From Sebastes aleutianus (taxonomy: Eukaryota > Chordata > Actinopteri > Perciformes > Sebastidae): a stretch of 64,000 nt of DNA. The notes below the pieces were generated by a model. The model worked only from the letters and a program-made list of their open reading frames with translations, was not told the DNA's origin and ran no database searches. Below are positions 48,346 through 58,909 of this stretch, one piece after another; position 1 is the stretch's first letter, and every line of letters starts with the position of its first letter. The stretch covers positions 62,001-126,000 of the forward strand of contig CAKAKS010000061.1 in NCBI GenBank assembly GCA_916700875.1. The letters are read 5' to 3'. Both the position numbers and the translations under genes were made by a program.

Positions 48346-49220
48346 ATCTATTTCGACCTCACTCTGACCGTCACCACGGTCTTCACCTTGAATGAAGCCA
48401 TTCTTCTTCCTATCTGCGAGACCATAATATCAACAAAGTCATGTGACTGACCTTAAGAGGCTGGCCGTAGGTTATAAAGCAACCGGAAAACCATGCCTCT
48501 TCCTCTTTGCCTTTCTCGCCTCATCGGGAAGCCAATAATCCGTCACTTTAGTGTGCAGGTGCCTTGTGTCCCTGAGGATTTCTGTGGTTTTTCCTGTGAG
48601 TTCTGTATGTAACTCTCTGTTTGTTGCAGGTAAGATAAATGATATCACCTGCGGCTGATTACCCCATAGCCTGTTTGGCGTTTTTGCGTAAGTTGGCGTT
48701 TGGGTGAGTAGCTTTGCTTATTCTCCTCTTGGAAGCAGTTGCAGAGTTACTGCTTTCAGCTGTTTCGCAAGTTAAGTTTTCTGTTTCACTCTTCGTACAC
48801 GTGCGTACACGAGTGGTGTTCTTTATTTAAATAGTGGCGCGCCGATTACCGGCCCACTGAGTGTTATAGCTCACCCGGTAGAGCAGGCGCTCTTACCGCG
48901 GTAGGCCGGGGTTCGAATCCACCTTCGGCATATTTTATTTAGCCAAGGATTTTGCCTTGCATTCCCCTTGTGTTTAAAAGGGCGTTTTCATTTTCCCTTA
49001 AACCTCTGTGCGCAGTAGGTGGGTTTGGTTATTTGTTCCCCCTTGTACGTCCGCGTACAGGAAAGGGGTGATTTTTAGTTCTTATGAGCAGTATTTTTGT
49101 TTATACCTTTGAGCCAGTGAGTGCATATATCCCCATTGACTACTGTTCGCAGCAGGAGGGGTTAATTTGAGATACCTCTAGTACAGCTGAGTTTACCACT
49201 GACAGCTGCCTGGTACTATT
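48346..49220 (+). promoter_or_regulatory. DIRS 5' region: terminal inverted repeat, leader and tRNA-like segment
   Basis: The left terminal repeat occupies 48346..48505 and is followed by a leader of about 700 bp. At about 48862-48932 it contains TTATAGCTCACCCGGTAGAGC (A-box-like), a GCTCTTACCGCGG anticodon-loop-like part and GGTTCGAATCC (perfect B box). No acceptor stem can be closed, so it is a tRNA-like insertion rather than a tRNA gene. It could be a pol III promoter relic. Confidence 0.5.
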
Positions 49221-50810
49221 ATGGCTCCCCAGACTTGTCGGTTCTGTGGGGCAGCCATGGACATCCGCGACGGTCACCGTGGGTGTCCATCTTGTTTGGG
49301 CATGGTGCATTTAATGGATGACGTTGATTGCCCATGTCCAGCAGCCATTGATCTGCCTCTGGAGGAAAGGGCCCGAAGGGCTAGGCTTGAGGGGCATTCC
49401 CAACACACTGCGGCAGCTGCTCCCCCTAGTAGGGAACGAGAGCGTCGCACGGAAAACCGCTCCCGCAAGCGTAAACAGGGGCAGTCCCAGGGGCATGGAC
49501 AAAAACGTGCCACAGAGACTAACTCTCCGCCACTGCAGAGTCCAGCCCCACCTGTAGATGGGGCAGGGGGGCAGGAGGATACTCAGTGTCAAATCCTGGC
49601 CGCCATTCGTGGTCTGGCAGACAGGGTGAGTAGAATGGAAGCTCAGAGAGCAGCTCCACTGACTGCGGCTTGTTCGGAGGGGATCTCCCCTAGGGACTTG
49701 CCGGCATATGAAGAACATCAGACAGATCACCCTGATGCTATATCACTCTATGCACAGGGTTCTCTCTTGGGAGAGTCACATTGCCTTAGCCTATCTCACA
49801 CAGGTGAGTCTGCGTCCGTAGACGATGGTACTGGCGATTCTGTTCCCAGTGATGTGTTTTCAAAGGTTTTGAGTGCGGCTAAGATTATGGGCCTTTCAAT
49901 TCCAATTGAAACCCCTAGCTCATCGGAGGGAGTTTGGGCTGGCATCTCGCAGTCTCGTCCCTCAGTGACTATTCCTGCAGCCGAGGATTATTGTCAGATG
50001 TTAAGGAGGTCATGGAATAATCCTGGTAGCGCCCCTCAGTTTAATTCGGGGTGCAGGAGGCTAGCCAAGGCACAGTACCCCCATGAGTCTGGTTTGGGCG
50101 ATATGCTGCCTGTAGAGAGGGAAATGGCAGCTTTAACCCCTCTAGGCCCAGATAGGGTGACCACTAATCCACTCTGTCCTCGTAAGGAGTGCAAGAAGAC
50201 AGACCACTTGGTTTGTAGGTCCTATAATGCAGCCGCCCGCGCGGCGCGTGCAGGAAATGCACTCGCTCTCTTGTTAGCAGCGCTCAGAAGGACCGCTAGT
50301 GTGGGTGATCAGGACACCAGAAACCTGATAGATGCGGCCCTGTCCACACACTCTCAGCTTACTCGTGACATCGGTTCCGCTATGTCGTCAGCCATGATGG
50401 CCCGCAGACAGATCTGGCTAGCTCAGACAACCCTCCCCGAGAACATCAGGAAGGAGCTTACCAACATGCCGGTGGTACCAGGTAGAGTCTTTCACTCTGA
50501 CTCCCAGAGTGTCTTGGAGAAAGCTGAACAGTCTCTGCGTACTCGAGAGAGCGTGCAGCGCACATTCAGTCGGCCTGCAGCGACGAGGCAGAGACAAACG
50601 GGCCAGCAGCACCAATTCCAGGCTGCCTGGGGTCATCCAGAGCCCTGGATGCGTGGCAGGCGCCAGGGCTCAGGTGCACAAGGTTCGGGTGATGCTGCAG
50701 GAAGACTGCGACTGCAGCATCAAGGGTTTCAGCCCCGGCCTACAGCAAGAGGGGCTCCTCAAAGGAGACGCCCCCCCAAGGGTCCAGGGACCCAGGGGGC
50801 CTCTGCATAG
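49221..50810 (+). CDS. DIRS ORF1, gag-like protein (529 aa)
   Basis: It starts MAPQTCRFCGAAMDIRDGH, with a Cys pair followed by CPSC, a zinc-binding-like motif at residues 6-28. A basic, Gln-rich region (about residues 70-100) suggests nucleic-acid binding. The middle part is the conserved gag-like body; the C-terminus is Arg/Gly/Gln-rich and overlaps the next ORF by about 300 bp in another frame. No stop interrupts it. The role as structural protein is inferred from position and family. Confidence 0.85.
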   Translation: MAPQTCRFCGAAMDIRDGHRGCPSCLGMVHLMDDVDCPCPAAIDLPLEERARRARLEGHSQHTAAAAPPSRERERRTENRSRKRKQGQSQGHGQKRATETNSPPLQSPAPPVDGAGGQEDTQCQILAAIRGLADRVSRMEAQRAAPLTAACSEGISPRDLPAYEEHQTDHPDAISLYAQGSLLGESHCLSLSHTGESASVDDGTGDSVPSDVFSKVLSAAKIMGLSIPIETPSSSEGVWAGISQSRPSVTIPAAEDYCQMLRRSWNNPGSAPQFNSGCRRLAKAQYPHESGLGDMLPVEREMAALTPLGPDRVTTNPLCPRKECKKTDHLVCRSYNAAARAARAGNALALLLAALRRTASVGDQDTRNLIDAALSTHSQLTRDIGSAMSSAMMARRQIWLAQTTLPENIRKELTNMPVVPGRVFHSDSQSVLEKAEQSLRTRESVQRTFSRPAATRQRQTGQQHQFQAAWGHPEPWMRGRRQGSGAQGSGDAAGRLRLQHQGFQPRPTARGAPQRRRPPKGPGTQGASA

Positions 50811-52722
50811 GAGTGGTGGGGCAGCCGCCAAGGTTCACTCCCAGCTACGCCTGGACAGCTGGGAGAAGGAAGTCTCAGACCCCTGGGTAGTGGCTACTGT
50901 TGCAAGGGGTTACAGAATTCAATTTCGGCGGCGGCCCCCACCTTTTTCCAGGGTCCAGATGACGTTGGTCAAGGACCCAGTCCAGGCAAAAGTTCTGTCC
51001 GAGGAGATTGCAATCCTCCTTCAGAAGAAAGTAATTTCGAAGGTAAGGCCCAGCGAACAGCAAGCTGGCTTTTATTCAACATATTTCCTTGTTCCCAAAA
51101 AGGATGGTGGGATACGTCCCATCCTGGACCTCCGGCGCCTAAATACTTACATAAAGGTTCTGCCGTTCAGAATGCTGCACACACGGCACATTCTAGAGTC
51201 GATAGAGCAAGGGGAATGGTTCACCACTATCGATCTAAAAGACGCGTACTTCCACGTCCCCATTTGTCGGGCACATTGGCAGTTTCTACGGTTCGCATTT
51301 CAAGGGCAAGCTTACGAGTTCAAGGTCCTTCCGTTTGGTCTCTCCCTTTCTCCGAGAGTTTTCACCCGAGTGGTAGCAGCCGCTCTGTCACCACTCCAGA
51401 GGGCAGGCTTAAAGATCCTGCCATACCTGGACGACTGGCTGGTCTGCGCTTCATCTCGCGAACAGGTCATGCAGCATACCGGGAGGGTCTTAGCTCATGT
51501 CCAATCCCTTGGTTTCAGGGTGAACTTAAAGAAAAGCAACCTCGAACCGAGGCAGGAAACAGTATTCTTGGGGCTTTGCCTGAACTCACTTATGATGAAG
51601 GCGTCCCTTACCCCTCAGAGGGTTGCGAGAATCCTAACGGTCTTGCGTATCTTCCGACTGGGCAAACGCCTACAGTTGGTTCACTTTCAGAGACTGCTGG
51701 GGTTGATATCAGCAGCAGTGTTGGTGATTCCGCTGGGCCTGCTCAGGGCTCGGCCCCTGCAGCGGTGGCTGAATGCGTTCAACCTCCATCCACGGAGGGA
51801 CAGGCATGTGAAGCTCAGAGTGACTCAGTCATGTCAGAGAGCTCTGAGCCCATGGAGGGACCACAAGTTGCTCACACAAGGTGTACCCTTGGGCAATCTG
51901 CCTTCAAGGAGGACTTTGGTGTCCACAGATGCCTCCATGACAGGCTGGGGAGCAGTCTGGGAGGGCAGAATGGCGAGAGGTGTTTGGAAACCTCCATGGG
52001 ACACCGAACACATCAATGTGCTCGAGCTGAGGGCTGTGCATCTGGCTCTCAGGGCTTTTCTCCCATTCATACGCGGCAGGCATGTCCTGGTGAAGTCGGA
52101 CAGCTCTGCCGCAGTTTACTATGTCAATCATCAAGGAGGCACGAAGTCTCTGCGTTGCCTCAAGGTTGCACAGAGGCTTCTGCCTTGGGCTTTTCCACGT
52201 CTGGCCTCGCTAAAGGCTGTCTATGTACCAGGGGTGCTGAATCGGGCTGCAGACCTCCTCTCCAGATCGGGGCCTCTCCCGGGGGAATGGAGACTACACC
52301 CAGAGGTGGTGGCGAGTTTGTCGACTCAATTTGGCATGGCTCAGGTAGATCTGTTCGCATCCAAGGAGACAGCCCATTGCCAGCTGTGGTTTTCCCTGAG
52401 GCCTCCAGGCGGTCCTCTGGCCCTGGATGCTCTGTCTCACGAGTGGCCGAAGGGGTTACTGTACGCTTTTCCCCCACTACCATTGATTCCTCATGTGTTG
52501 GACAGAATCAACCGGGGGCACTACAAGGTTCTGTTGGTAGCCCCACGGTGGCCGGGGAGACATTGGTTTCCGGCCCTCCTTCGCCTGGTTCACGGCCGAC
52601 CTTGGCCCTTGCCACTCAGGGCGGACCTTCTGTCCCAGGCGGGAGGAAAAATTTGGTATCCCAAGCCAGCTGTTATGCAGCTGTGGGCTTGGCCCCTTCT
52701 CAGTCCGTCTCTCATGACCTGA
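50509..52722 (+). CDS. DIRS ORF2: reverse transcriptase, RNase H and Dam-like methyltransferase domains
   Basis: The reverse transcriptase shows FLVPKKDGGIRPILDLRRLN, TIDLKDAYFHVPI, VLPFGLSLSPRVF and the catalytic PYLDDWLV (51421-51444). RNase H follows with STDASMTGWGAVW, NVLELRAVHLAL, VKSDSSAAVYYVNHQGG and NRAADLLSR. A methyltransferase-like region typical of DIRS elements follows: QVDLFASKETAHCQLWF, then LLYAFPPLPLIPHVL and VLLVAPRWPG. The first ATG at 50509 lies inside ORF1, and the product before about 50870 is low-complexity, so initiation may be by frameshift or internal entry. No stops or shifts. Confidence 0.92.
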   Translation: MSWRKLNSLCVLERACSAHSVGLQRRGRDKRASSTNSRLPGVIQSPGCVAGARAQVHKVRVMLQEDCDCSIKGFSPGLQQEGLLKGDAPPRVQGPRGPLHRSGGAAAKVHSQLRLDSWEKEVSDPWVVATVARGYRIQFRRRPPPFSRVQMTLVKDPVQAKVLSEEIAILLQKKVISKVRPSEQQAGFYSTYFLVPKKDGGIRPILDLRRLNTYIKVLPFRMLHTRHILESIEQGEWFTTIDLKDAYFHVPICRAHWQFLRFAFQGQAYEFKVLPFGLSLSPRVFTRVVAAALSPLQRAGLKILPYLDDWLVCASSREQVMQHTGRVLAHVQSLGFRVNLKKSNLEPRQETVFLGLCLNSLMMKASLTPQRVARILTVLRIFRLGKRLQLVHFQRLLGLISAAVLVIPLGLLRARPLQRWLNAFNLHPRRDRHVKLRVTQSCQRALSPWRDHKLLTQGVPLGNLPSRRTLVSTDASMTGWGAVWEGRMARGVWKPPWDTEHINVLELRAVHLALRAFLPFIRGRHVLVKSDSSAAVYYVNHQGGTKSLRCLKVAQRLLPWAFPRLASLKAVYVPGVLNRAADLLSRSGPLPGEWRLHPEVVASLSTQFGMAQVDLFASKETAHCQLWFSLRPPGGPLALDALSHEWPKGLLYAFPPLPLIPHVLDRINRGHYKVLLVAPRWPGRHWFPALLRLVHGRPWPLPLRADLLSQAGGKIWYPKPAVMQLWAWPLLSPSLMT

Positions 52723-53795
52723 GTGACGCTGTTCGGGAGACCATAGATAATGCTAGAGCACCCTCCACACGCTACAATTACAAGCAACGGTGGAAGTTGT
52801 TCTCATCGTGGTGCCACCATAAAGGGGCAGATCCCGTCACCTGCCCGGTGGCTTTGGTACTTGACTTCCTCCAGTCGTTGCTGGATGCAGGTAGGGCAGC
52901 TAGCACCCTGAGGGGCTACACTGCGGCTATTTCTACTTTCCATGACACACTGGGGGGTCTTTCGGTAGGGAAGCACCCCATAGTGTCCCAGTTTCTGAAA
53001 GGTGCTAACCGTCTGCGCCCAGGCAGGAGTTTACGGGCTCCATCATGGGACCTACCTTTGGTGTTGAGGTCCTTGGCTACAGCCCCATACGAACCACTGG
53101 AACAGTCAGATTTTAAGTTTCTGTCACACAAGACTGCATTCCTTTTGGCCATTTGCTCTGCCAAGAGGGTGAGCGAGCTACACGCACTGTCTGTGAGCAG
53201 CGAGTGCTTGAGGTGGAGAGCAGAATATGCAGGGGTGTCCCTGTGGCCGAACCCGTTCTTCCTCCCTAAAGTGGTAAGCCCTCAGACAGTGAATCAGGCT
53301 ATTGAAATGGAAACATTCCAACCTGATCCATCTTGCCAAGAGGGAGCGGCTCTTCATACATTGTGTCCAGTAAGGGCACTGAAGGCCTATGTTGATCGTA
53401 CTCGGACGCTGAGGCAGGCACACACTCAGCTGTTCGTTTGTTATGGGGGCAAGAAGTTTGGTCACCCCATGTCTAAGCAGCGTCTGTCCCACTGGTTGGT
53501 GGAGACAATTTCTCAGGCTTACTCTAACCAAGATTTCCCAGTCCCAGAAGGTCTGGTGGCCCACTCCACACGCAGTGTGGCCACTTCATGGGCAGCTCTA
53601 AAGGGAGTTGCTGTTGGGGACATTTGTGCAGCAGCATCATGGAGTACTCCATGCATGTTTGCAAGGTTTTATAGAGTCAATGTGACGTCTACGGCAATTG
53701 GCTCCACAGTTCTTATGTCGGCCGCCGAGCATGTTGGTGGGGCGGTGGAATCTTCCGTTCCTCGCGACAATGTTGATATTAGTCATCCAAGGTGA
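52689..53795 (+). CDS. DIRS ORF3: tyrosine recombinase (integrase)
   Basis: The domain begins around SHDLSDAVRETIDNARAPST, with a core-binding part (NYKQRWKLFSSWCHHKG, LRGYTAAISTFHDTLGG). The catalytic domain follows, with an Arg in AKRVSELHAL, HSTR in VAHSTRSVA and the nucleophilic Tyr in FARFYRVNV (near 53670). The stop at 53795 overlaps the internal complementary region. The open frame extends back to 51216, but upstream of about 52689 it runs antiphase to the RT/RNase H ORF and has no domain, so the start is chosen by domain limits. The enzyme integrates circular cDNA without target duplication. Confidence 0.9.
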   Translation: MAPSQSVSHDLSDAVRETIDNARAPSTRYNYKQRWKLFSSWCHHKGADPVTCPVALVLDFLQSLLDAGRAASTLRGYTAAISTFHDTLGGLSVGKHPIVSQFLKGANRLRPGRSLRAPSWDLPLVLRSLATAPYEPLEQSDFKFLSHKTAFLLAICSAKRVSELHALSVSSECLRWRAEYAGVSLWPNPFFLPKVVSPQTVNQAIEMETFQPDPSCQEGAALHTLCPVRALKAYVDRTRTLRQAHTQLFVCYGGKKFGHPMSKQRLSHWLVETISQAYSNQDFPVPEGLVAHSTRSVATSWAALKGVAVGDICAAASWSTPCMFARFYRVNVTSTAIGSTVLMSAAEHVGGAVESSVPRDNVDISHPR

Positions 53796-53885
53796 AGACC
53801 GTGGTGACGGTCAGAGTGAGGTCGAAATAGATCGTAAGTTATGTCCATAACTATGGATCTATGAGACCGAAGGATGACCGTCACC
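53788..53885. other. DIRS internal complementary region
   Basis: Bases 53788..53832 are the reverse complement of the left terminus (48346..48390). Bases 53833..53885 are the reverse complement of the right terminus (54056..54108). The two abut with no gap, the template for the circular junction in DIRS1-type replication. Confidence 0.93.
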
Positions 53886-54267
53886 ATCTCTTGTCGCTCA
53901 GAACGGGCTGAGGCGTTCCAGGCAGGAGGAAGAGGCATGGTTTTCCGGTTGCTTTATAACCTACGGCCAGCCTCTTAAGGTCAGTCACATGACTTTGTTG
54001 ATATTATGGTCTCGCAGATAGGAAGAAGAATGGCTTCATTCAAGGTGAAGACCGTGGTGACGGTCATCCTTCGGTCTCATAGATCCATAGTTATGGACAT
54101 AACTTACGGTATATTCCCCTAGAGGTAGATATAACACAAGTTATTACCATTATTGGTAAATAATATTTATGCATAGATCTTATTGTGTGCATTATCAATA
54201 ATAATGTTCAAGATGCAGATGATTTTTAATCTGCTGAATAAAAGCTGAGTGACGTGTCATTACTCAC

Positions 54268-54296
54268 TCTCTGGATCAGTGAAGGATGCTGTTTCT
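54268..54296 (-). CDS. Linker exon (29 nt)
   Basis: EKQHPSLIQR, phase 1 to 0; equivalent of 35642..35670. The DIRS element separates it from PYD exon 12. Confidence 0.6.
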
Positions 54297-54488
54297 CTGA
54301 GGAGAAAAGAAATAGAAAAAAATATATTAGTAATTAATTTAACATCAGGCTTCATGAACATTTATGATACAAATGATTTCCTCCCAAAGTGATAAACCTC
54401 CTTAACAGTGATATAATAATATAATGTAGAGCCTCTTAAAGATTTTCCAACAGTGTTCATTTTAGATGTATTTGTTATTGTAATATAC

Positions 54489-55223
54489 TAGTGGCTGTCA
54501 AAGTTAAGTGATAATAACACGTTAACACAAATTTGTTTTAACGCCACTAATTTCTTTAACGCATTAATGCAACTTGTGATTTTTAGGTCGTAGCAGGTTC
54601 AGTGTTAAAGCTAGAGTGAAGATACTGGTATCATATGAAACTAAACAACCTGATAAATCCATCGGTACAAACCATGTCATACTAGCTTGACACGAAGGAG
54701 GTTAATTAACGCTCCAAACATACGCTAAATTTTAGCGAGGAAAAACTGGCATAGCCATTTTCAAAGGGGTCCCTTGACCTCTGACCTCCAGATATGTGAA
54801 TGAAAATGGGTTCTATGAGTACCCACAAGTCTCCCCTTTACAGACATGCCCACTTTATGATAATCATATGCAGTTTCGGGCAAGTCATAGTCAAGTCAGC
54901 ACACTGACACACTGAGAGCTGTTGTTGCCTGTTCAGGTTGTAGCCATATTGTTTTATGCTAAATGCAGTACCTGTGAGGGTTTCTGGATCAATATCTGTC
55001 ATTGTTTTGTGTTGTTAATTGATTTACAATAATAAATATATACATACATTTGCATAAAGCAGCATATTTGCCCACTCCCATGTTGATAAAGAGTATTAAA
55101 TACTTGATAAATCTCCCTTTAAGGTACATTTTGAACAAATAAAAAATGTGATTAATTTGGGATTAAGTATGGAAAATCAAATGATTAATCGTGATTAAAT
55201 ATTTGAATCGGTTGACAGCCCTA
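54489..55223. mobile_element. hAT-type MITE (GACAGCCCTA family), unit 2 second copy
   Basis: Duplicate of 36526..37277, with the TAATATAC duplication at 54481..54488 and 55224..55231. Confidence 0.88.
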
Positions 55224-55231
55224 TAATATAC

Positions 55232-58200
55232 ACAAACATAAAAGATCTGATAAAAACATGTTAACTCTAGCTGATCTATTTTCCTATTTTTAAATAATAC
55301 AGTACAATATAAAACAGATATGTTTACATATTTCTTGTCATAATCTGCCCTTAGGTTATGTTTTGTTTGTTCTAATGGATCCTTTCCATAATGTTGTCAG
55401 ACACTTATAATAACAATCTGAGCCTGTCAGTGGCAAAAACAAGACCTTTTAGTGGACGTAAATGACGGTACCAGGTTGCCCCAAATGATTACATTACAGC
55501 TTGTTTATCAATACCGGACCAATTTCACAAAGTGTCCCCATTAGTCACTTAGACACAAAAACATGAAATAGAGTCCAGGTTGAAAAATACTGAAGTTATC
55601 CTTTAAGGTTCATCTGAAAGAATAAAGTCTACATCTCATAGTTAAGAGATGACGTATTCTCCAAATGACATTCTGTACAGCTCTCATCTTTTTTTATGAT
55701 GACATTTTGAGAAATACTCTTTATTGGCTTTCTTGTCAAGAGTGAGATGAGAAGATCAATGCTGCTCTCATGTTTGTACCCTAAACATGAAGCTAGGAGA
55801 CAGTTAGCTTAGCTTAGCATAAAGACGGGAAACATGGGAGAACGGTTAGTCTGTCCACAGTTTGTGTTTTTTGTACCAATTAAACAAACAAGACATAAAA
55901 TGTTAATTAGTGAGCGTTAGAGGTGCTGGTAGGCACATCTTTAACTTTGGACTGAGACAGGCTAACTGATAAATTAGGAGGTTTTATAGTCAGATTCTGG
56001 GGTTCTAGACAATCTGATCAATGACTGATCACCACTGGTGGAAAGTAACTAAGTACATTTACTCAAGTATTGTACTTAAGTACAAGTTTGAGATACGTGT
56101 ACTTTGAGTATTACCATTTTGTGCTACTTTATACTTATACTACTCCACTACATCTCAGAGGCTGTTATTTAGCTTTGTTATATAGCTGTTTAAGTAACGA
56201 TGCCTCATGACATCTAAAAATAATATGATAAAAAAACAGAAGCCGTCCCATAACTTTATTTATTTTGTATATTATCACTGTCTATGGTATATATAGTATA
56301 GTGTATATATTACAGTAAACAACTGGATCATAGCCAACATCACACTTAACGTAAAGAGCGTTGATGTTGCAGTCACGCTATATAGTCAGTGTCATGTCCT
56401 GAGGCAAGGCAAAGTTCTTAGAAATTGTTTTCACAAATTATGCAGAAACTAACTACAAGTGTTTACAGTTAGTGAATTACAGAAAATGTAAAATGTTCAA
56501 CAGTTTTAACTTTATAACAAAAAGTGTAAGGTCTACATTTTACATGTATGAGAATATGCATCCTCAAAATGTCATTTGGTCCTTCCATCTCAGGTATAAT
56601 TTTGTTTAGATTTGATATTCTGTGTCAGCACATATATTGGTTTCACTAAATATAATTTATCTCAATGGAATTCAATTTCATTGAGTTAAACAATGCTGTC
56701 AGTAACAGTCTAGTTCCTCTGGGTTTCCTCTGCTCACTTTAGATGTTCTAACGGACAATGGGTCACAGATCCATCTGGCTGCCAGCGTTAGCTAGCGAGT
56801 TCAGTGGTGGTCCGGAGATAAGTCCAGTGTTCAGTCCTGACTCGGTACATCATACGTTGTTCACCCGCTGCTGCTGCTCCCTCCCCCCCTACTAGTGTTT
56901 TCGGTGTGTCACCGTCGGCCCGTGTCTGAGTTTTTTCTGTTGATTCAGCATGATGAATTGCCGACGGAGCCCGTCGGTGAGAGAAATCACTCTGATTATC
57001 TGTTCAGCTTAAACAAATCAGTACAACGAATCAATCAGCAAGCCAACGAGTAAAGTCAAGAGGAAAAACACAGAAGGCTCTTCTCATTTTTCATCTTCAT
57101 CTCATCTCATCATTCCAACATACGGATATTTTCACAGCGACATGAACATCTGGAATGACGCTAAGTGGTGAGTGAGAGTGATGAAAATGGTCGTCAAACG
57201 CCGCTTTGTTTCATGCTCGTATCATAACAACTGCTTGTATATCCGCCGTCCTCGGTCTGCTGGTTTCCCTTTTTGAATGACGACTACAGACTACCGCCGC
57301 CTGCTGGTGTGGAGAGTGATTTCATCTCAGGCAGGCACAGAACGTACGTGGTAGTTGACCGTCGGCTGTTGTCTTTGCGGTGTGCTCAAGTACAACTTTT
57401 TGGCCAAGTCAACCCTAACCCATTATTGGATTCATTATTTTTTTATTCGATAGTCAATAAAATAAATGAATTGAGAAATGTACTACTTTGGTTGTGATGC
57501 AGCCGCCGCTCTCTGTCTGCAGTCAGTCACCACTCTGTAGTCTCACTCAGGAAGAGGGAGTGAGATGGCGCCTCGACGCGGGCAAGAGATGTCCAAAGAC
57601 TAGATTATCATAAGTTTATAAAAATGCAGCACCGTGAGGATTGTAATCGATTTGGGAGGTTCTTGTAGTGAGGATTTCACCTCATGGTGTGGAGAGGGTA
57701 ACTAGTCCATCCACCCAGTGGAGTGTTTCCTGCCGTCAGTCAGTCTTTAAGCGGGCTAAGAAACTGTGTCTGTCTGTCTGTTGATCTCCTCTGCTCCGCT
57801 CCGTTTCAGTGCTATGGACAGCGCCGCGCCCTACACACTACAAACAGCGTTGTTGTTCTGAAACAACAGCTAAGCGATAGTAACATGTATCTCAGCCAAT
57901 AATTTAGTTGTTTTTGCTATTTTTCTATGGATACATAAAGCTTAAACAGAGGGGCATCAACACATACACATAATAAACACATACATAATATAAAAAACAT
58001 TTAGACTGTTCAGTTCAGTTATGAATGATGAAAACAAACGCAATGAAGCTCAGCATTTACATAAGGGATAAGGGACTTAAAAACGGTCCGCCAGAGTCCG
58101 AGATCAGAACTGCACCCATAGCAACGGTCTGTTATACATAGCAACGGTCTGTTATACAAAGCAACGGTCTGTTATACATAGCAACGATCTGTTAAACATA

Positions 58201-58632
58201 GCAACGGTCTGTCATACATAGCAACTGTCTGCTATAAAGAAATAACAGACCGTCAGAATCAAGAAAGCCGTGTAATAAACTACAATATCATGCTTCTTTG
58301 GCGCCACCCGTAGGAAATGCGACCACATTGTAACTTTTCTACGCAGTATTGCACACTTTGAATAGCGAGCCTTTCTCCAGTGTGTTGGTTTATTATAGTA
58401 AAAACAAAGACTACAACAATGAATGGATGATTGTGTGATGGTGCAAACCTTTAATGGATGGAGTGCACAGAATGTAAATGTTTGTGTCGGCCTTGGTGTG
58501 AAAGGTTTGAACACAAAAAATCAACAAATATTCTGTATCTTTGTTTCATTTCGTCCCCGGTGTGAAAAGGCCTTTAGACATTTATGAAAAAGATGTTGTG
58601 TAATGGGACGGCTTCTTTAGAATTTGTCTTAC
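55232..58632. other. Unit 2 to unit 3 intergenic stretch, repeats only
   Basis: Near copy of 37286-40641, including the interspersed repeats and the GC-richer block at 56830-57000. No gene is supported. Confidence 0.5.
58122..58238. repeat. 20-bp minisatellite, unit 3 (6 copies)
   Basis: Six imperfect copies of CAACGGTCTGTTATACATAG against four in the other units. Confidence 0.85.
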
Positions 58633-58909
58633 CTTTGGATCCTGAGCTGATGTCTGACAACCTCTCTACCAGATCTCTCCTGTCAATCTTCTTAAAAACC
58701 TCCCTGGTCACCTCCACAGACTGCTGGCCGTAGGTCTGCACCATCAGCTCCACTATTCCAACTCTGTCTGCCATCTCCATTCTCCGTCTTGGGATTATTG
58801 GGAGGCTTTTCATAATTTCAATGTACTGCAGGACACGCTTGAATTTCTCGAGCTCCCCGTCACTTAAATCTTCCAGTGTTTCAAAAAGCTTCTCCAGAAC
58901 TGGTGTCAT
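58633..58909 (-). CDS. PYD exon 13, splice acceptor deleted
   Basis: The body matches PYD exon 2 (MTPVLEKLFETLEDLSDGEL, IPRRRMEMADRVGIVELM, QQSVEVTREVFKKIDRRDL), with a normal GTAAGA donor. The sequence just before the ATG at 58909 is replaced: a deletion corresponding to about 25831-26418 of unit 1 removed the acceptor and the neighbouring linker exon. It can only be an initial exon starting at that ATG, or is skipped. Skipping would keep frame, as exon 14 also ends in phase 1. Confidence 0.7.

Larger units (their letters stand above)
48346..54108 (+). mobile_element. Complete DIRS1-type (tyrosine-recombinase) retrotransposon, 5763 bp
   Basis: The element carries a gag-like ORF, an RT-RNase H-methyltransferase ORF and a tyrosine recombinase ORF, all open. 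It has 140-bp inverted repeats (48366..48505 and 53926..54065) with non-identical end extensions. An internal complementary region at 53788..53885 is the exact complement of both termini joined end to end. The flanks ...AACATACT and GTATATTCCC rejoin to the unbroken sequence at 35478-35494 of unit 1, with no target duplication, as expected for recombinase integration. Confidence 0.96.
39471..57420. repeat. Segmental duplication unit 2 (about 17.9 kb including a 5.8-kb DIRS insertion)
   Basis: This block is collinear with unit 1 but carries one PYD exon fewer at its start through the hybrid exon 8. It lacks the TTAA element and part of the MITE at 46.2 kb, and gained the DIRS element at 48346..54108. 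It carries PYD exons 8-12. Confidence 0.9.

Noticed and set aside
48862..48932. Functional tRNA gene
   Set aside because: A and B boxes are present but no acceptor stem can be paired, and it lies inside the DIRS leader.
51216..52688. N-terminal 490 codons of the 859-codon open frame as part of the recombinase
   Set aside because: It overlaps the well-defined RT/RNase H ORF in another frame and shows no domain; the recombinase was started at its first recognisable segment.
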